Part shown: piece by piece, positions 1-5,271 of the stretch | Layout of the letters: each line of letters begins with the position of its first letter | Numbering within the stretch: the first letter of the stretch is position 1 | NCBI GenBank assembly: GCA_900541185.1 | Contig: UQIQ01000087.1 | Span: 1 to 5,309 of the forward strand | Length of the DNA stretch: 5,309 bases | Reading direction: 5' to 3' | Origin: an uncultured Collinsella sp. | GTDB lineage: Bacteria; Actinomycetota; Coriobacteriia; Coriobacteriales; Coriobacteriaceae | Notes under the pieces: model-generated | What the model was told of the DNA's origin: nothing | Seen by the model: the letters and a program-made list of their open reading frames with translations, nothing else | Database searches by the model: none | Position numbers and translations under genes: made by a program

Positions 1-1
1 G

Positions 2-697
2 CGCACGGATGGAAGCAGAATACTCCAAAAAATGCACGGCGGGTCGGCTACCACCCTGTCGGAAGGCTGGTTTCGCTACGATCGAGCGTCCGGCTGGGTG
101 CTGCGCGGGCTCGATGCGTCGTTTTCGGCCGGTGCGGTGCATGCGATCGTGGGCGGCAACGGATGCGGTAAGTCGACGATGCTTTCGGTGCTGGCGAAGA
201 CCGCCAAGCTGCAGCGCGGCCGCATGGTGCGCGGAGCGGCCTCGGCGGCGCTGCTGCCTCAGAATCCCAAAGCATTGCTGGTTGCCGAGACGGTTCGCGA
301 TGAGCTGATGGAATGGGCCTCAACCTGCGGATATGACGAGAACTTGGCGCGGGAGCGTGCGGCGAGCTTGGGGTTGTCGGGTCTGGATGGACGCCATCCG
401 TACGATCTTTCGGGCGGGCAGCGTCAACTGCTTGCATTGGCAAAACTGCTGCTAATCGGCCCCGAACTGCTATTGCTCGATGAGCCCACCAAGGGTCTAG
501 ACCTGTTCAGCCGCCGCACCATCGCCCGCGCCCTGCGTGACCATGCGAAGGCTGGCGGCACCGTCATCATGGCTACGCACGATTTGGACTTTGCCGAGCA
601 GGTAGCCGACGACGTCGCCATGATGTTTGACGGCGAGATTGCCTGCATGGAGTCCCCGGCCGACTTCTTTGCCGACAACGTGTTCTATAGGGCGTGA
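2..697 (+). CDS. ECF transporter ATP-binding protein (EcfA-type), 5' partial
   Basis: ATPase of an energy-coupling factor (ECF) ABC importer; it hydrolyses ATP at the inner face of the membrane to drive uptake through an EcfT/S-component pair. The frame is open to the left edge, so the start lies outside the window. Counting from the in-frame ATG at 32, the protein shows an aromatic A-loop (WFRYD), Walker A GGNGCGKST, a Q-loop in LLPQNPKAL followed by AETVRDEL, the ABC signature LSGGQRQ, Walker B LLLLDEP with TKGLD, and the switch histidine in MATHD. From ATG 32 it would be 221 residues, shorter than stand-alone EcfA proteins (about 270-280), and that ATG has no clear Shine-Dalgarno. I therefore infer that this is the C-terminal half of a tandem ATPase, although a separate short gene is possible. 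The next gene, an S component, follows after four bases. The family assignment is firm; the substrate cannot be read from the ATPase. Confidence 0.9.
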   Translation, partial: RTDGSRILQKMHGGSATTLSEGWFRYDRASGWVLRGLDASFSAGAVHAIVGGNGCGKSTMLSVLAKTAKLQRGRMVRGAASAALLPQNPKALLVAETVRDELMEWASTCGYDENLARERAASLGLSGLDGRHPYDLSGGQRQLLALAKLLLIGPELLLLDEPTKGLDLFSRRTIARALRDHAKAGGTVIMATHDLDFAEQVADDVAMMFDGEIACMESPADFFADNVFYRA

Positions 698-701
698 TGG
701 G

Positions 702-1415
702 ATGACGGACTGTCGTTTCTCGCGTTTGCTTGCAAAACTGGAGATCCCGCTGTTGTTGGCGGTGCCGGCGGTGATGGCTGCCGCGTTGCTGGCGGGTGTT
801 GAGCAGACAGCGTTGGCCATGCTGGTTGTGGTGGCGTTGGTGCTTGCGCTGTTCTTTGCGGGCTATGAGGCATCGCGTCCAGGCCTGCGTCAGATTATGC
901 CCACGCTGGTGCTGGCGGCGCTGGCGGCGGCGGGGCGCATCCTGTTTGGGCCCATTCCCGACTTTAAACCGGTGAGCGCCATCGCCATTATCGCGGGGGC
1001 GACGCTTGGTCGCCGCAATGGTTTTATGGTTGGCGCGCTGGCAGCGCTGACCAGCAATTTCTTTTTTGGACAGGGCATGTGGACGCCATGGCAGATGTAT
1101 GCCTGGGGCCTGGTTGGTTATGTTGGCGGCGCGCTGGCGCATGCGGGTGCGTTCGACCGCGCCGACGGCACCGTGCGCATGCCAGCGCTGCTGGCGTACG
1201 GCTTTGCGTCGGGCCTGCTCTATGGCGTCGTGATCAACGCGTATGACATCATTGGATTTGTACAGCCGCTTACTTGGGCGGGTGCCGTGGCGCGTCTTGC
1301 CACGGCAGTGCCGTTCGATATTACGCACGGCCTTGCGACCTGTGTGTTTTTGGCCGCCTTGTACAAGCCTTGGTGTCGCCGCATTAACCGTGTCGTCGTG
1401 AAATACGGGCTGTAA
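702..1415 (+). CDS. ECF transporter S component (substrate-specific membrane protein)
   Basis: Very hydrophobic 237-residue protein with about six membrane segments (roughly residues 15-33, 36-55, 65-83, 91-122, 133-150, 165-190 and a last one near 210-225) and a basic C-terminus. The central stretch is characteristic of ECF S components: FGPIPDFKPVSA at 82-93, then a glycine-rich helix, SNFFFGQG at 118-125 and WTPWQMYAWG at 127-136. S components bind a vitamin or similar molecule and toggle in the membrane with EcfT and the ATPases. The ATG at 702 lies four bases after the ATPase stop, which suggests translational coupling; no strong Shine-Dalgarno is visible. An upstream in-frame ATG at 627 is deep inside the ATPase gene and is disfavoured. 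From memory, this motif set resembles S components annotated as cobalamin-like (CblT/CbrT), but the substrate is unresolved. No EcfT gene is in view; it may lie to the left. Confidence 0.85.
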   Translation: MTDCRFSRLLAKLEIPLLLAVPAVMAAALLAGVEQTALAMLVVVALVLALFFAGYEASRPGLRQIMPTLVLAALAAAGRILFGPIPDFKPVSAIAIIAGATLGRRNGFMVGALAALTSNFFFGQGMWTPWQMYAWGLVGYVGGALAHAGAFDRADGTVRMPALLAYGFASGLLYGVVINAYDIIGFVQPLTWAGAVARLATAVPFDITHGLATCVFLAALYKPWCRRINRVVVKYGL

Positions 1416-1436
1416 GGCATTTCGCGTTCCCTCACG

Positions 1437-1505
1437 AACTTGCGGTGGAATAGTTCTCGTTTTTGGCTATTTGCTGCCCAAACAGGAACTATTCCACCGC
1501 AACTT
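1437..1505. repeat. Long inverted repeat in convergent intergenic region
   Basis: Two perfect 17-base arms, TTGCGGTGGAATAGTTC at 1440-1456 and its reverse complement at 1486-1502, flank a 29-base spacer. The stem extends outward past one C/C mismatch (1439/1503) by two A-T pairs, to 1437 and 1505. Inside the spacer a shorter stem is possible (GTTT at 1459-1462 with AAAC at 1480-1483, then GG at 1465-1466 with CC at 1478-1479). It sits between the 3' ends of two convergent genes, where a bidirectional terminator is expected, but there is no T-tract on either strand after the stem. A dispersed REP/MITE-like palindromic element is an alternative reading. Confidence 0.8.
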
Positions 1506-1506
1506 A

Positions 1507-1549
1507 TAGGGGGAGAGGGGTCACATGATCTGTTTTCCTCTGTCCCCTA
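1507..1549. repeat. Second inverted repeat with TAGGGG/CCCCTA ends
   Basis: TAGGGG at 1507-1512 pairs with CCCCTA at 1544-1549. After a small asymmetric internal loop (G1513 against 1542-1543), AGAGG at 1514-1518 pairs with CCTCT at 1537-1541. The loop is about 18 bases. It begins one base after the outer end of the preceding inverted repeat and ends 16 bases before the exonuclease stop codon. The CTGTCCCC motif recalls palindromes associated with REP-associated tyrosine transposases, but no transposase is present, so that link is only a suggestion. It could also simply act as a transcription stop for one of the two convergent genes. Confidence 0.5.
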
Positions 1550-1565
1550 GAGGAATTACTTGGGG

Positions 1566-2384
1566 CTAGAGCTCTAGCGTGAGGGTGACGGGGCAGTGGT
1601 CGCTGCCGAAGATATCGCCGCGGATACCGGTGTCGCGCACGGTATTGGCGATTGAATCACTTACCAAGAAGTAATCGATGCGCCAGCCGGCGTTGTTCTT
1701 GCGGGCATTAAAGCGATAGCTCCACCAGCTGTAGACGCCCTCGACGTCTGGATTAGCCGTGCGCCAGGTATCGGTAAAGCCGGCGTTGAGCAGCTCGGTA
1801 AACTTGCCGCGTTCTTCGTCCGAAAAGCCCGCGTTGCCGCGGTTGGACTTGGGGTTCTTAAGGTCGATCTCCTCGTGCGCAACGTTAAAGTCGCCGCAGG
1901 TCACGACGGGTTTGCCGGTCTCGCACTCGAGCGCGTTCAAAAAGCCGCGGTAGGCATCGTCCCAGGCCATGCGCACGTCGATGCGGGCGAGTTCGTTTTG
2001 CGCGTTGGGAGTGTAGACATCCACAAACCAGAACTTGTCGAACTCCAGCGCGCAGACGCGGCCCTCGGTCGTGGCCTGCGCCACGAGCTCGGCCGCCTCG
2101 CCCTCGCCGGCGTAGGGTAACAGCGCGTCGGCGCGCAGTACGCGCAGCGGTTCCTGGCGGCTAAAGACCGCGGTGCCCGAGTAGCCCTTGCGCTCGGCGT
2201 AGCTCCAGGTTTGGTGATAGCCGGGCAGGTCGATATCGACCTGGCCCTCCTGCAGCTTGGTCTCTTGCAGCGCCAGGATATCGACGTCGAGTTCTTGCGC
2301 GATCTGGATAAAGCTCGGGTCCTTTTTGAGCACGGCGCGCAGGCCGTTGACGTTCCACGAGGCGAAAGTGTAAGTCTGAGGCAT
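1566..2384 (-). CDS. xth: Exodeoxyribonuclease III / AP endonuclease (ExoA type)
   Basis: Metal-dependent nuclease of the endonuclease/exonuclease/phosphatase fold, 272 residues. It cuts the backbone 5' to abasic sites and trims blocked 3' ends in base-excision repair; cytosolic. Family motifs in order: SWNVNGLRA at 9-17, LQETK at 39-43 with metal-binding Glu41, GYSGTAVFSR at 67-76, VYTPN at 123-127 with catalytic Tyr124, GDFNVAHEEIDL from 164 with Asp165 and Asn167, NAGFSDEER, YSWWSYRFNARKNNAGWRIDYF, and GSDHCP at 260-265 with Asp262-His263. The set matches Bacillus ExoA more closely than E. coli XthA. Relative to B. subtilis ExoA as I remember it, the loop between EPLRV and EGRV is about 13 residues longer. 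The start is supported by GAAAGGA (plus-strand 2389-2395 read in reverse) four bases upstream. The gene is transcribed divergently from sir2. The stop lies in a 12-base palindrome, CTAGAGCTCTAG. Confidence 0.96.
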   Translation of the reverse strand: MPQTYTFASWNVNGLRAVLKKDPSFIQIAQELDVDILALQETKLQEGQVDIDLPGYHQTWSYAERKGYSGTAVFSRQEPLRVLRADALLPYAGEGEAAELVAQATTEGRVCALEFDKFWFVDVYTPNAQNELARIDVRMAWDDAYRGFLNALECETGKPVVTCGDFNVAHEEIDLKNPKSNRGNAGFSDEERGKFTELLNAGFTDTWRTANPDVEGVYSWWSYRFNARKNNAGWRIDYFLVSDSIANTVRDTGIRGDIFGSDHCPVTLTLEL

Positions 2385-2497
2385 GGTGTCCTTTCGACGG
2401 GGTTGGCAGGCTTAAGATTAACGCAACAAGAGCGGGGCGGAGTCCGCGAGTGATAGTGCGAACGCCGCCGTCCCGGAGACACGGACGGAGGACATAT
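2385..2497. promoter_or_regulatory. Divergent intergenic region between xth and sir2
   Basis: This 113-base gap must supply start signals for both outward-facing genes. Visible items are the minus-strand Shine-Dalgarno for the exonuclease (2389-2395), an 11-base palindrome GCGGAGTCCGC at 2437-2447, and a hairpin with arms CCGTCC (2468-2473) and GGACGG (2483-2488) that runs into the sir2 ribosome-binding site. The only AT-rich patch is CTTAAGATTAA at 2411-2421, a possible -10 region for either strand. I cannot identify a convincing -35/-10 pair. Confidence 0.4.
2487..2492 (+). promoter_or_regulatory. Ribosome-binding site of sir2
   Basis: GGAGGA lies five bases before the ATG at 2498 and decides that start over the upstream in-frame ATG at 2450, which has no comparable site. 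Its first two G residues are the 3' end of a 6-bp hairpin (2468-2473 with 2483-2488), so the site could be partly masked in the mRNA. Confidence 0.75.
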
Positions 2498-3250
2498 ATG
2501 ACGCAGGAAATATCAAACCCCAAACAGGCGTCCGCCGCGCTGGCGGAGCTGTTCGAAACCCATAGTCACGTGGTCTTCTTTGGCGGCGCGGGTGTTTCCA
2601 CGGCGAGTGGCATCCCCGATTTCCGCAGCGTGGACGGCCTGTATCACCAGCAGTTTGCCTATCCGCCCGAGACCATGCTGTCGCATAGCTTTTACGAGGC
2701 GCATCCTGCGGAGTTCTTCGACTTTTACCGCACCAAGATGATCGCGCTCAACGCTAAACCCAACCGCTGCCACACCAAGCTGGCCGAGCTGGAGCGCGCC
2801 GGCAAGCTCGACGCCGTGGTGACGCAAAATATCGACGGCCTGCATCAGATGGCCGGCTCACAGCGAGTGTTTGAGCTGCACGGATCGGTCCATCGCAACA
2901 TTTGCCAGTCGTGCGGCGCGGTCTATAGCGCCGAGTGGATTTGCTCGCGCGAGCACGAGGATGCCGCGGGCGTGCCTGCGTGCCCCGCGTGCGGTGGCCG
3001 CATCAAGCCCGATGTAGTGCTCTACGAAGAGCCGCTCGACGAGCATGTGTTGACCGGTGCCGTTGCCGCCATCGCCGCGGCCGATGCCCTCATTGTGGGT
3101 GGGACCTCGCTCGTGGTGTATCCGGCGGCGGGCCTTACGCGTTACTTTACCGGCGATACGCTGGCCATATGCAACCTTGCTCCCACCGATCAGGATGCAA
3201 ATGCCGACCTGCTGATTTCTTGCGACATCGCGGCCGCGTTTGCGTTCTAG
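2498..3250 (+). CDS. Sir2-family NAD-dependent protein deacylase
   Basis: Sirtuin of 250 residues, near the usual length for a bacterial single-domain member. It transfers acyl groups from protein lysines to the ADP-ribose of NAD, releasing nicotinamide; cytosolic. NAD-binding and catalytic motifs: GAGVSTASGIPDFRS at 30-44, TQNIDGLH at 109-116, and the catalytic histidine His128 in ELHGS. A four-cysteine zinc site follows (C136-x2-C139 and C162-x2-C165), then KPDVVLYEEPLD from 170 and GGTSLVVYPAA near the C-terminal end of the Rossmann domain. The Tyr and Arg residues that mark class III desuccinylases are not evident in the segment after FRS (VDGLYHQQF), so I favour a deacetylase, probably class U or related; that subclass call is inference. 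The preceding gene is divergent. The folate gene follows after a 95-base leader with its own possible promoter, so a shared operon is possible but not required. Confidence 0.95.
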   Translation: MTQEISNPKQASAALAELFETHSHVVFFGGAGVSTASGIPDFRSVDGLYHQQFAYPPETMLSHSFYEAHPAEFFDFYRTKMIALNAKPNRCHTKLAELERAGKLDAVVTQNIDGLHQMAGSQRVFELHGSVHRNICQSCGAVYSAEWICSREHEDAAGVPACPACGGRIKPDVVLYEEPLDEHVLTGAVAAIAAADALIVGGTSLVVYPAAGLTRYFTGDTLAICNLAPTDQDANADLLISCDIAAAFAF

Positions 3251-3270
3251 CCCGCGCGCGCGGATACAAT
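3240..3270 (+). promoter_or_regulatory. Candidate promoter for the folate gene
   Basis: TACAAT at 3265-3270 differs from the -10 consensus at one base and is the most AT-rich hexamer in the sir2-folP gap. The best -35 partner is weak (TTGCGT at 3240-3245, three of six bases, spacing 19), and the CG palindrome lies between the two boxes. If used, the transcript would start near 3277 and carry a leader of about 70 bases containing the hairpin at 3293-3327. Confidence 0.35.
3252..3263. repeat. 12-bp alternating CG palindrome
   Basis: CCGCGCGCGCGG is a perfect self-complementary run that starts two bases after the sir2 stop codon. It falls directly before a possible -10 box (TACAAT at 3265-3270). 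Alternating purine-pyrimidine CG tracts can adopt left-handed DNA, but in a genome this GC-rich it may be chance. Confidence 0.6.
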
Positions 3271-3292
3271 AGAAAGACTGAGTGCAAAGCGA

Positions 3293-3333
3293 CCCCGCCG
3301 CCAGCTCCCCAAGCTCGGCGGCGTGGGCATTTT
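3293..3333 (+). terminator. Terminator-like leader hairpin ahead of folP
   Basis: A 14-bp GC-rich stem can form: 3293-3295 with 3325-3327, 3296-3302 with 3317-3323 and 3303-3306 with 3312-3315, with single-base bulges at T3324 and C3316 and a five-base loop. It is followed by CATTTT (T-run 3330-3333) and immediately by the AGGAGG ribosome-binding site. The shape is that of a weak intrinsic terminator, either ending sir2 transcripts or acting as a partial stop or attenuator within a folP leader. No competing antiterminator stem or known riboswitch core (including the tetrahydrofolate riboswitch) is evident. Confidence 0.5.
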
Positions 3334-3339
3334 AGGAGG
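3334..3339 (+). promoter_or_regulatory. Ribosome-binding site deciding the folP start
   Basis: AGGAGG sits six bases before the ATG at 3346. A second in-frame ATG at 3340 abuts it with no spacing and cannot be well initiated. Upstream in-frame starts, as far back as 2935, would run through sir2 in another frame. Confidence 0.85.
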
Positions 3340-3345
3340 ATGTTC

Positions 3346-5088
3346 ATGGCGAACGACAGCAAGACATGGCGGTGCGGAAAGTATGAGCTCAGCTTTGACC
3401 GTCCGCGCATCATGGGCGTCCTCAACGTGACGCCCGATTCGTTTAGCGACGGCGGGGAGCACTTCGACCCCGATGCCGCCATCGAGTACGGCCTGGCGAT
3501 GCTCGATGCCGGCGCCGACATCATCGACGTGGGCGGTGAGTCCACGCGCCCTGGTTTTACCCCGGTCAACCCCGACGAGGAAGCTCGCCGCGTGCTGCCC
3601 GTGGTGCGCGCGCTGGCCAAGGAGGGCGCCATCGTCTCGATCGACACGCGTCATGTGGCGGTTGCCAAGGCGGCCGTGCGCTGCGGCGCCTCGATCGTCA
3701 ACGACGTGACGGGCTTCACCGATCCCAAGATGGTCGAGTTTGTTAAGACGAGTACCTGCGGCGTCATCGTGATGCATGCCGGCGAGGTCGCCGCGCCCAC
3801 CCGCACGCACGCAACGGTGCAGCTCGATACCTCGGCAGCGGCGTTTGTTGCCGAGAAGGCGCGCGAGGCGGCTGCCGAGGCCGCGCGTGAGGCCGAGAAG
3901 CCGGCTCGCCGCCGTCGCGGCAAGCTGCTGGGCGATCCTAAGCCGGAGACCAAGCTTCCGGGCGGCGTGGTGCAGCCCTCGTTGCCGTTTGGCGAACCGG
4001 AGCCCACGTCCGAGCCTGCAAGCGAGCAGGAGACGCCGGCCGCCGAGCAGGCTGCTGCAGCCGAGACCGTCGCGCTCGCGCCCGAGGCCGCGCCCGCAGC
4101 CACCGAGGCCGCATCGGAGCCCAATGACCGCCTGGCCGCCATGATGCGCCGCAGCGCCCGCCGCGAGGAAGCCTACGTGCCCACCTCGCAGCTCCGCCGC
4201 TTCACCCTGCCCGATTCGGCGCCCATCATGCGCCGCGTCATGGGCTTTCTGTCCGACCAGGCCCGCACGCTCATCCATGCCGGCGTGTCGCGCGACCGCA
4301 TCTGCATTGATCCTGGCCCGGGCTTTGGTAAGTCGGCTAACGAGGACATCGTCATCCAGCGCGAGACTGCCAAGATGGCGTCACTGGGCTATCCGCTCAT
4401 GTGCGCCGTGTCGCGCAAGCGCTTTGTGGGCGCCGTCTCGGGCGTGACCGAGGCCGCCGAGCGCGATGCCGCTACGTTTGGCGTGTGCCTGGGCGCCATC
4501 CAGGCCGGTGCCAACATCGTGCGCGTGCACGACGCCGCGGGTTTTGCGCAGTTCCTGAACGGTTACTGGGCGGTTGCCAAGCCGCAGCCGCGCCGCGCGT
4601 TTGTGGCTGTGGGCTCCAACCTGGGGCATCGCTGCGACAACATCCGCGCTGCACGCGAGATGATCGCCGAGATTCCACTCACCTGCGTGTCCAACTCCTC
4701 CAAGATTTACGAGAGCGAGCCGGCCTACGAGACGCGCCAGGACGCGTTTGCCAACGCCGTCATCGAGATCAAGACCGAGCTGGCGCCGCTGGTGCTGCTC
4801 GATGAACTCATGAAGATCGAGGCTGAGCTGGGGCGCGACCGCTCCAAAAAGGCCAAGGCCAACGGTCCGCGCACCATCGACCTGGACCTGCTCTGGATGG
4901 ACGGCGAGACCCACGGCGGCAAAAAGCTGCGCCTGCCGCATCCGCTGATCGGCGAGCGCGATTTTGTGCTGGTGCCGCTCGAGGACTTGATGCACGACCC
5001 GGCGCGGTTCTTCCGCTACAACGGCGTCGAGGTCAAGGAGCCCGAGGACCGCGTGGGCCATATCGTGGGCGAATTGGGGCGTATGTAG
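3346..5088 (+). CDS. folP-folK: Bifunctional dihydropteroate synthase-HPPK fusion
   Basis: Folate enzyme of 580 residues. The N-terminal half is dihydropteroate synthase, joining p-aminobenzoate to hydroxymethyl-dihydropterin diphosphate and the target of sulfonamides. The C-terminal half, from about 416, is 6-hydroxymethyl-7,8-dihydropterin pyrophosphokinase, which makes that diphosphate; both are cytosolic. DHPS motifs: NVTPDSFSDGG at 27-37, DVGGESTRPG at 61-70, SIDTRH at 98-103, NDVTG at 119-123, IVMHAG at 141-146, DPGPGFGK at 322-329, SRKRFVG at 356-362, IVRVHD at 391-396. Counterparts of the E. coli substrate residues Asn22, Asp96, Asn115, Asp185, Lys221, Arg255 and His257 are all present. 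HPPK motifs: VGSNLG at 422-427, YESEPAYET at 455-463, FANAV at 468-472, GPRTIDLDLL at 507-516 with the metal-binding aspartates, LPHP at 530-533, ERDFVLVPL at 537-545. An Ala/Glu/Pro-rich insert of about 140 residues splits the DHPS domain near residues 150-290. The next ATG directly follows the stop. Confidence 0.96.
   Translation: MANDSKTWRCGKYELSFDRPRIMGVLNVTPDSFSDGGEHFDPDAAIEYGLAMLDAGADIIDVGGESTRPGFTPVNPDEEARRVLPVVRALAKEGAIVSIDTRHVAVAKAAVRCGASIVNDVTGFTDPKMVEFVKTSTCGVIVMHAGEVAAPTRTHATVQLDTSAAAFVAEKAREAAAEAAREAEKPARRRRGKLLGDPKPETKLPGGVVQPSLPFGEPEPTSEPASEQETPAAEQAAAAETVALAPEAAPAATEAASEPNDRLAAMMRRSARREEAYVPTSQLRRFTLPDSAPIMRRVMGFLSDQARTLIHAGVSRDRICIDPGPGFGKSANEDIVIQRETAKMASLGYPLMCAVSRKRFVGAVSGVTEAAERDAATFGVCLGAIQAGANIVRVHDAAGFAQFLNGYWAVAKPQPRRAFVAVGSNLGHRCDNIRAAREMIAEIPLTCVSNSSKIYESEPAYETRQDAFANAVIEIKTELAPLVLLDELMKIEAELGRDRSKKAKANGPRTIDLDLLWMDGETHGGKKLRLPHPLIGERDFVLVPLEDLMHDPARFFRYNGVEVKEPEDRVGHIVGELGRM
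3793..4215 (+). other. Low-complexity insert within the DHPS domain
   Basis: Residues about 150-290 of the fusion enzyme replace a short loop, of some 20 residues in E. coli FolP, between the MH(x)G motif and the helix that leads to DPGxGFGK. The insert has an Ala/Glu/Arg helical stretch (about 163-183), a basic patch KPARRRRGK (185-193), a Pro/Gly linker (196-218), a Glu/Ala/Pro-rich acidic section (216-260), then a basic helix-like part (262-286). The reading frame and codon style are continuous with both sides, so this is not a frameshift or a pasted-in element. No catalytic motif is visible in it; it looks disordered. The boundaries are approximate. Confidence 0.8.
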
Positions 5089-5271
5089 ATGATCGAGATG
5101 AACGCTGTTGCCGCCGGTACCGAGCTTGACGCCGCGCGCGACGCGGGCCGCGAGGGTGTGTCCGCGGGCTGGTGCGCTTGGAGCGCGGGCGAGGCGTCGT
5201 TGACGTTTTCGCTGGTCGTGCGTCCGGATGTGAACATGCATGCCTTCCACGGCCTGCCGTTTGTGGCCGGA
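5089..5271 (+). CDS. Possible biotin-protein ligase-like protein, 3' truncated
   Basis: The frame opens with ATG immediately after the folP-folK stop (TAG then ATG) and runs off the genomic part of the window, giving 61 residues before the adapter. An ATG three codons on, at 5098, is an alternative start. The segment WSAGEASLTFSLVVRPDVN followed by FHGLPFVAGL resembles the stretch of biotin-protein ligase catalytic domains that reads W-S-x-x-G-x-x-L-x-F-S-L-x-L-R-P and continues to a LPxxAGLA helix. The GRGRRGR biotinyl-5'-AMP loop that normally precedes it is not present. It may therefore be a divergent or non-canonical member, or the resemblance may be accidental. Tight coupling with the folate gene suggests one transcript. 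Confidence 0.5.

Noticed and set aside
573..1328. 251-codon minus-strand open frame opposite the S component
   Set aside because: The product is rich in Arg, His and Gln, as expected from antisense reading of a hydrophobic membrane protein; no motif or ribosome-binding site.
2450..2497. Upstream in-frame ATG for sir2
   Set aside because: No ribosome-binding site there, the added residues are unlike sirtuins, and GGAGGA is ideally placed for 2498.
3271..3333. Tetrahydrofolate or other riboswitch in the folP leader
   Set aside because: The leader is short, has a single hairpin, and lacks the conserved core of known folate riboswitches.
2935..3345. N-terminal extension of folP by 137 codons
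   Set aside because: It overlaps the sir2 coding region in another frame and encodes Arg/Cys-rich nonsense; the strong AGGAGG points to 3346.
3793..4215. Possible frameshift or inserted element in folP
   Set aside because: The frame is open throughout, codon style is uniform, and no inverted ends or target duplications are seen; it is better described as a low-complexity protein insert.
3247..4278. 343-codon open frame on the minus strand opposite the folate gene
   Set aside because: It is a shadow of the GC-rich coding sequence; the plus strand has clear DHPS motifs, and the antisense product is low-complexity with no recognisable motif.
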